Below the pieces are notes generated by a model, which saw nothing but the letters and a program-made list of their open reading frames with translations, was not told the DNA's origin and ran no database searches. This document shows positions 51,987 through 59,795 of a stretch of 64,000 nt of DNA, piece by piece (the stretch's first letter is position 1; each line of letters starts with the position of its first letter). The DNA comes from Planctomycetota bacterium (GTDB lineage Bacteria; Planctomycetota; SZUA-567; JAFGGJ01). A program made the translations under genes and the position numbers. The stretch lies in assembly GCA_016930595.1 (NCBI GenBank), contig JAFGGJ010000019.1:43297-107296 (forward strand), written 5' to 3'.

Positions 51987-52835
51987 TCAGTTGCTGGAAT
52001 CCTCGACCGTGTCCGCCCCGGTATCAGCCAGCAGGGCGCTGGCGGCCCTGCGGACGTCTTCATCCACGTCGTCTTTCGCCACCTCCGCCAGGATTTGCTG
52101 CAGCCTGGGGCCGTGCACGATCGTCTTGGCGGCCAGCGCCCGGCATGCCGACTGCCTTATTATGGCGTCCCTGTCGTACAGCAGGTCCGCCACGGCATCC
52201 ACCATGTCGCTTTCCGGCAGCACCAGCTGTGTGAACGTGATAAGGCTGACCTTGACTTCGTTCTTTGATTCCGAGCGGAGACCCTGCCTGGTAGCTTCGG
52301 CTACCCTGGACTGCTCGTCGAACCACGCGGAATAGGCGGCGATGTCCGTCCCGAACCGCTGCCCGCTCAGCCGCGACAGCGCGTAGAACACCCTTCGCGC
52401 AACCACGTTGTCGCGCTCCCGGTAGGCCATGTCCAGGAGCGTTGCGAAGGCCTCCGGCACGCGCACGTTCGACAGCGCTATCGCTCCGGCTCGCCGCACT
52501 CTTCCGTCGGTGAACGCCGATGTCAGGGTCCCGTCAACGGCTCCCACCAGCACCGCCCCGTTTATTCCCATCCTGGCGTAAGCCGGCAGGCACCGCATCA
52601 CTTCGACCAGGACTTCGGGGTCTTTGGACTTGGACGCTATTTCTCTGACGTAGCGCCAGCTCTCGCTGTCTCCCGCCGAACGGGCCTCGCGAAGGTATGC
52701 AATGAGCTTCTCGCTGGAAGCCTTCGTCCCCGGGAACTCGGGTCCCTTGGCCGTTTCTCCGCAAGCGGCGGCTCCGGCCGTAAGCCAGACGGCTGCCGCC
52801 AGCCCCGCTGCCCACATGGTGCAGATTCTCTTCAT
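51987..52835 (-). CDS. Secreted HEAT-like repeat protein
   Basis: This 282-residue protein has a signal peptide of about 24 residues ending GAAACGE, where the Cys could be lipidated although the lipobox is weak. The rest is helical with HEAT-like repeats (VEVMRCLPAYARMG, RRVFYALSRLSGQR, VADLLYDRDAIIRQSACRAL). It is the last gene of the pseudopilin operon, 40 bases after the PilX-like gene, so a scaffold role in the secretion or pilus apparatus is plausible. Confidence 0.75.
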   Translation of the reverse strand: MKRICTMWAAGLAAAVWLTAGAAACGETAKGPEFPGTKASSEKLIAYLREARSAGDSESWRYVREIASKSKDPEVLVEVMRCLPAYARMGINGAVLVGAVDGTLTSAFTDGRVRRAGAIALSNVRVPEAFATLLDMAYRERDNVVARRVFYALSRLSGQRFGTDIAAYSAWFDEQSRVAEATRQGLRSESKNEVKVSLITFTQLVLPESDMVDAVADLLYDRDAIIRQSACRALAAKTIVHGPRLQQILAEVAKDDVDEDVRRAASALLADTGADTVEDSSN

Positions 52836-52875
52836 TGCCTGCTCCGTGTCTTGTGCTGCCGTGATTTCGGCGGAA

Positions 52876-53958
52876 TTACTCCAATTCCCGCCGTACGACC
52901 GTCCTGTACGTCGCGAACCTGGACCAGAAATCCTCGGCCACCGGCATGTACGTGAACCCCAGGTGGCCCTTTATGCTGGTGTCCCCGTCGTCCGCCAGGC
53001 CCTCCCTCGCCACCAGTATGCCTTCTATGTCGACGTTGCCGCGCAGCTTCGCGGCCCCGTTGGCGTAGATGAAGGCCTGGTGCGCGCTCGGGTTGCCCCG
53101 GATGAACGCGTCTCCGCCGGATATCAGGAACACCGTGTCGTTGGCGGGGTCGGCCAGCGTCACACGGCCGGTTATGTCCAGGTCCCCGCTGCAGACGATT
53201 ATCCCCTTGCCGGTCAACTGCCCGCTCAGGTGAAGGTCTCCCTCCACGAACGTCAGTCCGGCTACCTTGGTCGCCTTGGGCGCCCACGTCTGGCTGGTCT
53301 TGTAATAGTCGCCCGATGCTATCGCCTCGTCACGCAGCGCCTTGATGTTGATCTGCGGTATCGGGACGTAATCGCTGAAGGGGAGCACGTCGCCCCCGAC
53401 GCCCCCCTTGCTCCCGACGCCCATCGTGATGTCGCCGACGGCGCTGGCGTTCCCGGTTATTATCCCCGGACCCTGCATGTCAATCCACTGGTTGCTGTGG
53501 ATGTCGCCTTTCACCGTTATGCTTCCTCTGATATCCAGGTTCCCGTCCGTGACTATGGCGTATTCCATGAAAGGCGGAAACTCCCGCCTCGCCACCACTT
53601 CCATCTCGCGGCGGTACCCGTTCGCTTCGCCCGACGACGTTACCCGGAAGACGTCGTTCCCAAGGTCCACCACGACCACGTCGTAGTCGTTGCCGCCAAG
53701 CGAGGAACTGAACTTCGCCACGCCTCCCACGAACGTCAGCGCCTGGTTGTTCAGCGAGACCAGCGCCGTGTCCAGCCCGGCTTCCGCCACGTACCTGGAC
53801 TGGAGGGAATCCCGCCGGCTGAGCGTGTCCCTGTAGCGGGCCACCGATACCGTCAGGTACGCCGCCGCCAGCGAGGCCAGTATCAGCAGCATCACCACCC
53901 CTATGAACAATGCGCTGCCGTCGTCCCGGGCCGCGCCGCCGTTCCGTTCCCGTGTCAT
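52876..53958 (-). CDS. PilX-like pilus-assembly protein with beta-helix-like repeats
   Basis: This about 360-residue protein has one N-terminal hydrophobic helix (GSALFIGVVMLLILASLAAA) and AEAGLDTAL soon after, as in PilX/PulK-type minor pseudopilins. The distal part is made of short repeats with alternating strands (LDIRGSITVKGDIHSN, ITGNASAVGDITMG, KGIIVCSGDLDITGRV) like bactofilin-type or solenoid surfaces. The ATG at 53958 has GGGAGG upstream; an ATG at 53976 is less likely. Membrane-attached, acting on the periplasmic side with the neighbouring pseudopilins. Confidence 0.75.
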   Translation of the reverse strand: MTRERNGGAARDDGSALFIGVVMLLILASLAAAYLTVSVARYRDTLSRRDSLQSRYVAEAGLDTALVSLNNQALTFVGGVAKFSSSLGGNDYDVVVVDLGNDVFRVTSSGEANGYRREMEVVARREFPPFMEYAIVTDGNLDIRGSITVKGDIHSNQWIDMQGPGIITGNASAVGDITMGVGSKGGVGGDVLPFSDYVPIPQINIKALRDEAIASGDYYKTSQTWAPKATKVAGLTFVEGDLHLSGQLTGKGIIVCSGDLDITGRVTLADPANDTVFLISGGDAFIRGNPSAHQAFIYANGAAKLRGNVDIEGILVAREGLADDGDTSIKGHLGFTYMPVAEDFWSRFATYRTVVRRELE

Positions 53959-54001
53959 TTTCTGCCTCCCATGCAAGTAGTTCTGCCGTCCCAGGATGCT
54001 T

Positions 54002-54799
54002 CTATCTCTTGAGCAGGGCGTCCGTGTCGAATTTGAGCTCCATGGGGGTTCTCGCGAATGCGCCGCCGTCGTCGTCCGTCTGCGTGTTCCGCAACCTTAT
54101 GGACATGGATTGCGTGGTCAGCTGGAAGTCCTTGTTGGCGTCTTCGGCAGTCGCAACAAGCTTGACCCTGAATATCGGTCCCGTGGCCGACAGCGTCTTG
54201 CCGTCGGACGAATAGCGGGCGAATATCGGGTCGTCTTCCCCGTCGCCGTCCACGTCGCCGCCGGGATAGGGATAACTCACCAGCACCACCCTGGGCCCGA
54301 TGCTCTCCCTGCCGCCCACGCGTACGCCGTTCTCGTCGAGCGTCTCGGCCACCAGCCGCCCCACGTAGAACCTGTCGTACGGGTAGTTGTTGCGGTTGAT
54401 GTCCCGCTTGAGCTCGTGTTCGTCCAGCAGGTCTTCCTTGATGAACCTTATCCGCCTGCTGTAGCCCAGATCGCCGTCGTAGCCCCACTCGATCTCCCCC
54501 AATTTGTCCAGGGAGCCGTTCATCCCGTCGGCGTCCACCGGCGTCCAGAACGTGACTCCCAGCCCCCCCGTATCCGTGGCCAGGGGCGTCGCGTACGCCA
54601 GCTCCTCCATCACGTTTTCCTGGACCATGCCGGCGGCATTCTCCAGGTAGGTCATGTTCGCATTCAGGTAATACGTCCTGCTGGCCGTCGATATGGCCCC
54701 GTATATCCCGACCACGACCAGCGCCATGATCGCCATGGATACCAGGACTTCCAGCAGTGTGAAGCCCGCTTCACCGTTACTGCAGCCGTTTCTTTTCAT
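54002..54799 (-). CDS. Prepilin-like (pseudopilin) protein, PilW-type
   Basis: This 265-residue protein carries the type IV prepilin signature AGFTLLEVLVSMAI (cleavage after Gly12, mature N-terminus Phe13) with a single hydrophobic helix to about residue 35. The later body is a globular acidic domain (DDPIFARYSSDGK). Such minor pseudopilins prime type II secretion or type IV pilus fibres. It lies 17 bases downstream of the smaller prepilin gene. Confidence 0.9.
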   Translation of the reverse strand: MKRNGCSNGEAGFTLLEVLVSMAIMALVVVGIYGAISTASRTYYLNANMTYLENAAGMVQENVMEELAYATPLATDTGGLGVTFWTPVDADGMNGSLDKLGEIEWGYDGDLGYSRRIRFIKEDLLDEHELKRDINRNNYPYDRFYVGRLVAETLDENGVRVGGRESIGPRVVLVSYPYPGGDVDGDGEDDPIFARYSSDGKTLSATGPIFRVKLVATAEDANKDFQLTTQSMSIRLRNTQTDDDGGAFARTPMELKFDTDALLKR

Positions 54800-54816
54800 G
54801 GTCTTCTCCCGCCTGT

Positions 54817-55248
54817 TCAGTACGGAGATATCAGTCCGACCAGCTCGAACGTCTCGTCAGCGCTGGTACCTATGTATTCGATCGTTATCGTTACCTGCAG
54901 CAGGTCCGGCGAAAGGGCCGCCACCGTTATCTGCCCGGGCAACCCGTCGGCGTCCGATTTCGTCGCCCGCAGCCCCTCCACGTCGAACGACTGCCCGTCG
55001 TACGTCGCCTGGATGGTGCTGAACGCCGCCGCCTTTATGTTTTCGAGCTGCGTCCGGGCCACCGTCATGCATATCTGGTCGTGCTGCGTGGCCCTGTCCA
55101 CCATGAGTGCGTTCCAGTGCGCCACAAAGAACGCCACCGAACCCAGCGCCAGCAGCACCACCGCTATCATCACCTCAACAAGCGTAAAGCCGTCGTCATT
55201 GCACGGTGCTCCGCCGCCGGCCGTCAGGTTGTCTTCTTGGTGTGGCAT
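54817..55248 (-). CDS. Prepilin-like (pseudopilin) protein
   Basis: This 143-residue protein has a 20-residue leader and the cleavage motif DGFTLVEVMIAVVLLALGS (cleavage after Gly20). The remainder is a short globular domain ending in YIGTSADETFELVGLISPY. It is the first gene of the operon pseudopilin, PilW-like, PilX-like, HEAT, transcribed from a sigma-54-type promoter at 55284-55299. GAGAGGA precedes the ATG. Acts in a pilus or secretion fibre in the envelope. Confidence 0.9.
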   Translation of the reverse strand: MPHQEDNLTAGGGAPCNDDGFTLVEVMIAVVLLALGSVAFFVAHWNALMVDRATQHDQICMTVARTQLENIKAAAFSTIQATYDGQSFDVEGLRATKSDADGLPGQITVAALSPDLLQVTITIEYIGTSADETFELVGLISPY

Positions 55249-55283
55249 ATCGGTCCTCTCAATTAATTCACAATGTGCAACAT

Positions 55284-55299
55284 AGCAAAAACAGGACCA
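55284..55299 (-). promoter_or_regulatory. Sigma-54-type promoter for the pseudopilin operon
   Basis: On the minus strand the sequence TGGTCCTGTTTTTGCT has GG and GC at the exact -24/-12 spacing, with TTGCT matching the -12 element. Transcription would start about 25 bases before the ATG at 55248. Confidence 0.55.
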
Positions 55300-55353
55300 T
55301 TCCTCTCAAATATCCTGGAACGCATTTTCAAATTGCGCAAAACGAGTGTTACT

Positions 55354-55368
55354 TGTTGTAATACAACA
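55354..55368. promoter_or_regulatory. Perfect inverted repeat upstream of the pseudopilin promoter
   Basis: TGTTGTAATACAACA is a perfect palindrome with a one-base centre, 55 bases upstream of the -24 element. A binding site for the NtrC-family regulator at 56859-58190 is inferred. The rest of the 55249-55510 gap holds only the promoters listed. Confidence 0.45.
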
Positions 55369-55475
55369 GGTTATAAAATCGCGGCCCGCCCCCTGATATC
55401 TCCCTCTGTTTTCAGAGAGGCCGCTTGCTGCTGTCCGCAAAGGCGCAGTTTTGCGCCGTCCGGCACACTTTGCCC

Positions 55476-55504
55476 TTGCCTTGCTCCTTCCGCCTTCCTA
55501 TAAT
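55476..55504 (+). promoter_or_regulatory. Sigma-70 promoter of the histidine kinase gene
   Basis: TTGCCT (55476-55481) and TATAAT (55499-55504) are separated by 17 bases. The -10 box ends 6 bases before the kinase ATG at 55511, which implies a leaderless mRNA. Confidence 0.5.
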
Positions 55505-55510
55505 GCCGCG

Positions 55511-56881
55511 ATGCCCGAATCCCACGATATCGCCGTTCTCCGCCGTCTCCAGATTGTGCGCCTGGCGCTGCTTCTGCTCATAGAAATCTTCTTCCTGCTG
55601 GTGCTCTATATCGGAGGCCGCGTTTACGGAAGCTACCTGGCCGACAATCTCCGCCGCCACATGACGGACATCGGCCGGATCACCGCTCTCCGCGTCGCCG
55701 AATCATCGCCGGGACAGGACCTCCATCCCTTCCTTTCCGCCGTAGCCCACCAGGCCGGGCTGGAATCGCTCTTCGTCGTCGGCTCGATGGGACGGTCTCT
55801 GGGTGACTCCCGCCCGGACGTCCGGCCCGGCAGCCGTTATTCGCCCATACTGCTCGATCACCAGGCCTTTGCCGACGCCCTTTCCGGCCGCCCGGCTTCC
55901 GGTCCGCCCTATTCCCTGGCCGGTTTCTCGTTCAGGTCGGCTTACGTACCCGTGCATGGCGGCGGCGGGCGCGTTGACGCCGTGGTCGTCGTCGCGGCGG
56001 GCGAAGGTTTCGCCGCCGTTCTTTACAGGCTCCAGCGGACCGTCCGCTGGGTGATGATTATCGCCGGCCTCGGACTGATGCTCTACATAGGTCTTTTTAT
56101 CCTTTCCGACATCCACGCGGCCCGCGTCGAACGCTATGAAAGGCGCAGCAGGGGACTGGCGCTTCTCGGGTTCATGGCGGCCGAAATCGCCCACCGCGTT
56201 CGCAATCCGCTGGCCATCATCATGAGCACCGCCGAAGCCCTGCGACGCAAGTACAAGAGCCGCTCCGACGACGACCAGCTCTACGACTACATCCCCGAAG
56301 AAGTCTCCCGGGTCAATACCGCCGTCGAAGACCTTCTCTCCCTGGGACACCCCACGCCGCGCCAGGTCCAGGATCTTTCCCTCGAGGAAATCGTTTCCGG
56401 CGCCGTCGCGCAGGCCGCTCTCGGCAAGCGTTTCCCTACCATCAAGGTCGCCATCGACGTCGAATCCGACCCTTCCGGACGCGGCCACCGTATCTTCGGC
56501 GACAGGCGCGCTCTCACCGAGGCCGTCAGGAACCTCCTCGTGAACGCCGCCGAAGCTTCCGGCGGCGACGGCACCATTTCCGTCCTTGTCATGCGGGAGC
56601 CTTCCGGCCGCAGCGTCCTGGCGGTCGCCGATTCGGGCCCGGGCATCCCCGCCGCGACTCTGCGCCACATGTTCGATCCTTTCTATACCACCCGTTCCGA
56701 CGGCACGGGCCTGGGCCTCGCCATCGTCGGCCGGATTGTGGACCAGCACGGCGCGGAGATTTCCGTTTCTTCGAACGAGCAGGGCGCGTCCTTCCGCATC
56801 GTTTTCCCCAGGGATGAAGTTGAATACGGCAAGAAAATGAACCTGGAGGACTTGGCTGATGACGAAACTGCTGATAGTTGA
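55511..56881 (+). CDS. Membrane sensor histidine kinase, PilS/NtrB-like
   Basis: This 456-residue kinase has TM helices at about 13-38 and 181-205 around a periplasmic sensor domain. The kinase core has the H-box AAEIAHRVRNPLAIIMS, N-box LLVNAAEAS, G1 DSGPGIP and G2 GTGLGLAI. It autophosphorylates the H-box His and passes phosphate to the response regulator whose gene overlaps it by 23 bases. ATG at 55511 has no Shine-Dalgarno sequence, but its position 7 bases after a TATAAT fits leaderless translation. The flanking pseudopilin operon suggests it controls envelope-fibre genes. Confidence 0.92.
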   Translation: MPESHDIAVLRRLQIVRLALLLLIEIFFLLVLYIGGRVYGSYLADNLRRHMTDIGRITALRVAESSPGQDLHPFLSAVAHQAGLESLFVVGSMGRSLGDSRPDVRPGSRYSPILLDHQAFADALSGRPASGPPYSLAGFSFRSAYVPVHGGGGRVDAVVVVAAGEGFAAVLYRLQRTVRWVMIIAGLGLMLYIGLFILSDIHAARVERYERRSRGLALLGFMAAEIAHRVRNPLAIIMSTAEALRRKYKSRSDDDQLYDYIPEEVSRVNTAVEDLLSLGHPTPRQVQDLSLEEIVSGAVAQAALGKRFPTIKVAIDVESDPSGRGHRIFGDRRALTEAVRNLLVNAAEASGGDGTISVLVMREPSGRSVLAVADSGPGIPAATLRHMFDPFYTTRSDGTGLGLAIVGRIVDQHGAEISVSSNEQGASFRIVFPRDEVEYGKKMNLEDLADDETADS

Positions 56882-58190
56882 CGACGAAGAGCGGGTGACC
56901 ATCCTGCTCAGGGGACTCCTTGAAAACGCCGGCTATTCGGTCGATACCGCCCTTACCGGCGAAGAAGCCCTCCATATCGCCGAAGATCGCGAGCCGGACG
57001 TCGCCCTCCTGGACCTGCGCCTGCCCGGCATGGACGGTCTCTATGTCCTCGGCAAGCTCCGCTCCCTCAAGCCGACTATGGAAGTCATCATGATGACCGC
57101 CTACGCTTCCGTCGAAAACGCCGTCGAAGCCATGAAGGCCGGCGCTTCCGACTACATCATCAAGCCTTTCCGCGAGGACGATATCGTCCTTACCGTCAAG
57201 CGCGCGGCCGAACGCCTCGCCCTCAGGGACGAGAACACCCGCCTGAAGAGGGAAATCGCCGGCATACGCGGCGTCGACGAGATCGTCGGCAACTCGCCGG
57301 TCATCAGGAACGCCGTCGGCGAAATGCTGAAAGCCGCCCCCCTCGACATCAACGTCCTCATCCGCGGCGAAAGCGGCACAGGCAAGACGCTTTTCGCCAG
57401 GCTCATTCACAAGCACAGCGCGCGGGCCCAGGGGCCCTACGTCGAAGTCAATTGCGCCTCGTTCCCCGAAAACCTCCTTGAAAACGAGCTCTTCGGCCAC
57501 GAAAAGGAGGCCTTTACCGGCGCCGTCGGCAGGAAAAAAGGCAAGGTCGAAATCGCTCACGCCGGCACCCTCTTTCTCGACGAAGTCGCCGACATGTCCC
57601 ACAGTCTTCAGGCCAAGCTTCTGAAGGTCATCGAAGACAGGACCTTTTTCAGGGTCGGCGGCGAAAAGCCCGTCACCGTGGACTGCCGCTTTCTGTTCGC
57701 CACGAACGTCGATATCGAGGACGCCGTGGAAAAAGGCGGCTTCCGGCGCGACCTCTACTACAGGATGAACGTCTTCACCATCAGGCTCCCCGCCCTCAGG
57801 GACCACATGGACGACCTCCCGCTCCTCGTCGAGCACATCCTGCGCCGCATGGGATCCGCCCGCGTCGACCTCGCACCGTCCACGCTCAAGCTCCTGTCCT
57901 CCTACTCGTGGCCCGGCAGCGTCAGGGAACTCGAAAACGTCATCCAGTCCGCCCTCGTCCGCTGCGACGGCGACACCGTCCTGCCCGAACACCTGCCTTC
58001 CTACATCGACTGGCATTCGCCTTCTCCTCAGCCCGATGCACGCCCCGGTACGCTCGAAGACGCCGAAGAATCCATGGTCAGAACCGCCCTCCGCAAGGCC
58101 GGGGGCAACAAAAGCAGGGCCTCGGATATCCTCGGCATCTCCAGAAAGCGTCTATATACGCTCATCCGCAAACTGGGTATCGACGCCTGA
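56859..58190 (+). CDS. NtrC-family sigma-54-dependent response regulator, PilR-like
   Basis: This 443-residue protein has a receiver domain with phosphoacceptor Asp52 (LLDLRLPGMDG) and Lys in IIKPF, and an AAA+ domain with Walker A GESGTGKT. The sigma-54 contact loop EAFTGA, Walker B LFLDEVADM and a C-terminal Fis-type HTH follow (NKSRASDILGISRKRLYTL). It activates sigma-54 promoters when phosphorylated by the overlapping kinase. Good -24/-12 elements occur before the pseudopilin operon and before the small gene at 58415, which flank this pair, so these are likely targets. Confidence 0.95.
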   Translation: MTKLLIVDDEERVTILLRGLLENAGYSVDTALTGEEALHIAEDREPDVALLDLRLPGMDGLYVLGKLRSLKPTMEVIMMTAYASVENAVEAMKAGASDYIIKPFREDDIVLTVKRAAERLALRDENTRLKREIAGIRGVDEIVGNSPVIRNAVGEMLKAAPLDINVLIRGESGTGKTLFARLIHKHSARAQGPYVEVNCASFPENLLENELFGHEKEAFTGAVGRKKGKVEIAHAGTLFLDEVADMSHSLQAKLLKVIEDRTFFRVGGEKPVTVDCRFLFATNVDIEDAVEKGGFRRDLYYRMNVFTIRLPALRDHMDDLPLLVEHILRRMGSARVDLAPSTLKLLSSYSWPGSVRELENVIQSALVRCDGDTVLPEHLPSYIDWHSPSPQPDARPGTLEDAEESMVRTALRKAGGNKSRASDILGISRKRLYTLIRKLGIDA

Positions 58191-58300
58191 GGCGGCGCGG
58201 GTGTCCCGTTCCGCGCACCCGTTCCGTCCCTAACGGCCCACTTCTCGGGGCGGGGAAACGTTCGGCAGCGTCGTTCTTCCCCGCATAACCCGCCTTGTAA

Positions 58301-58310
58301 CAACCGGTTG
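58301..58310. promoter_or_regulatory. Inverted repeat upstream of the 58340 promoter
   Basis: CAACCGGTTG is a perfect palindrome, preceded by TTGTAACAA (58295-58303), which itself is an inverted repeat. Together they resemble the TGTTGTAATACAACA site ahead of the pseudopilin promoter. A regulator binding site is inferred. The remaining 58191-58414 gap holds nothing else I can name. Confidence 0.4.
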
Positions 58311-58339
58311 AGTCTCTTTGGGAATTGCCGCGCCGCGAC

Positions 58340-58354
58340 GGCATGAAATTTGCT
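58340..58354 (+). promoter_or_regulatory. Sigma-54-type promoter for the small secreted-protein gene
   Basis: GGCATGAAATTTGCT matches the -24/-12 consensus TGGCACG-N4-TTGCW at GG, CA, G and TTGCT, with the correct spacing. Transcription would start near 58365, about 50 bases ahead of the GTG at 58415. Confidence 0.6.
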
Positions 58355-58414
58355 TGAATTCGGTACTCCGGCACAGTATGCTTGGAGATGAGTCTCTTTA
58401 TCTGGAGGACGGTT

Positions 58415-58816
58415 GTGAACGCAGGTGCTGAAAACAGGTGGCTGATACCTGCAACCGGGATTCTGCTCGGTAGCCTTTTCCTGTCCGGGACCTTGGCGGC
58501 TGTGGAAACCGTTCCGCCGGGCCCATCGCCCGATTCCGTCGTTGGCGCCGTTGTGCGGGATAAGCTCCCTCCGGCGGTTCTTCCGCGGCTCGGCGTGGAC
58601 CGGTTGCCGGGACCGCCGGCAAGGGCGGGGGATACCGCTCCGCAGCCCGCAGCCGCCGACGAGAACCTGCTGCCGGGGATTCCGGATAAGCTCCCGCCGG
58701 GACTTGTCAAAGCCTTGAACAACGGGCGCACGACGCTTCCGAAGGGCCTCCTTAAACAGAAGCTCAAAACCAAGTCGCCCAAGAAACCGAAGAGCAGGGG
58801 CAAGTCCGGTAAGTAG
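58415..58816 (+). CDS. Small secreted Pro/Lys-rich protein
   Basis: This 133-residue protein has a signal peptide (about 1-27) and a mature part with two copies of a DKLPP motif (DKLPPAVLPRLG and DKLPPGLVKALNNG) and a basic C-terminal tail (KLKTKSPKKPKSRGKSGK). It loosely recalls RcnB-like and other LPPGL-repeat periplasmic proteins, but I cannot assign a family. GTG at 58415 has GGAGGA upstream. A sigma-54-type promoter precedes it, placing it with the pseudopilin genes under the NtrC-type regulator. Confidence 0.7.
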   Translation: MNAGAENRWLIPATGILLGSLFLSGTLAAVETVPPGPSPDSVVGAVVRDKLPPAVLPRLGVDRLPGPPARAGDTAPQPAAADENLLPGIPDKLPPGLVKALNNGRTTLPKGLLKQKLKTKSPKKPKSRGKSGK

Positions 58817-58826
58817 CTCTTCCCCG

Positions 58827-59795
58827 TTGATTGGCAGCACTGTGCCCGCAAACCGCTTCGCAAACGCTGTCCCAGGCCCTTGCCACGGCTTACTGCCGTC
58901 GCTCCGTCTCCTTTTCGTCTCCGTCATGCTGGCGGTTTTCTCTCCCGCCTCGGATTGTGAAACCGGCAATCCCACGGCCGACTGGAACATGGCCGTCAGG
59001 GCTTTTTCGAGAGGCGACTACGCCGAAGCCGTCACCTGTTTCATGAAGGCCGAAAAAACGTTCCAGGACGTCCCTTCCGTTCACTATTACCTCGGCCTCT
59101 CGCTCTACCAGTTGGCTCGTTACGACGAGTCGCTTTCGTATTTCAAGGCCTCCTCTTCCGCGGAACCGGATTTCATGGACCACGTCTATCACTACTTCGT
59201 CGGCGCCATCTATTACAGGAAGAAGCTCTACCGCCTGGCCGCCCTTGAAATGAACACGGTTCTCAAGGGGCATCCCGACAGCCGCGTGGCCGCCAAAGCC
59301 CGCGAGGCGCTCTCGAACATCAGGGCGCTTCCGTCTGACAACGCCTCCGCCGTCCAGTGGTACATGGCCGCCGCACGGCGCGGCCTTGAGCGCGGCGACG
59401 CCGCCTGGGCCGCCGACTACGCCAGGGAAGCCTTCCTCTGCGCCGCCGAACGGCAGGACGTCCGCATCCTGGTGGCCGAAGTCCGCCTTGCACAGGGCAT
59501 GCCGCTGGATGCGCTCCGCTACGTCAGGGGCCTTTCTTCGCCGGAAGCCCTCGCCTTCGTGCGCGGGATCCTGTCCGAAGACGACCCCGCCGTCATGCTC
59601 GCTGTGGACGTCATCGACGGGTTGGCTGAAGACAGCCCCGGCGCGGCACGCTCGCGCATCATGGAAATAGCCGCCGGCATGAAGACCTCGGGCGACAGGG
59701 TGGGCCTCGCGCTCCTCGCCGCCGAAATCCACGCCCGCTGGCCCGCATCCGACGAAGCCGTGGCCGTAGAGAAGATGCTCGAGGACCTGGAATGA
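58827..59795 (+). CDS. Secreted TPR-repeat protein
   Basis: This 322-residue protein has a hydrophobic leader (SLRLLFVSVMLAVFSPAS) followed by TPR repeats from about residue 50 (WNMAVRAFSRGDYAEAVTCF, VHYYLGLSLYQLARYDESL). The start is uncertain: TTG at 58827, GTG at 58842 and ATG at 58926 are all in frame, none with a strong ribosome site. The ATGA at its end overlaps the next gene. Probably a periplasmic scaffold working with the barrel protein downstream. Confidence 0.75.
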   Translation: MIGSTVPANRFANAVPGPCHGLLPSLRLLFVSVMLAVFSPASDCETGNPTADWNMAVRAFSRGDYAEAVTCFMKAEKTFQDVPSVHYYLGLSLYQLARYDESLSYFKASSSAEPDFMDHVYHYFVGAIYYRKKLYRLAALEMNTVLKGHPDSRVAAKAREALSNIRALPSDNASAVQWYMAAARRGLERGDAAWAADYAREAFLCAAERQDVRILVAEVRLAQGMPLDALRYVRGLSSPEALAFVRGILSEDDPAVMLAVDVIDGLAEDSPGAARSRIMEIAAGMKTSGDRVGLALLAAEIHARWPASDEAVAVEKMLEDLE

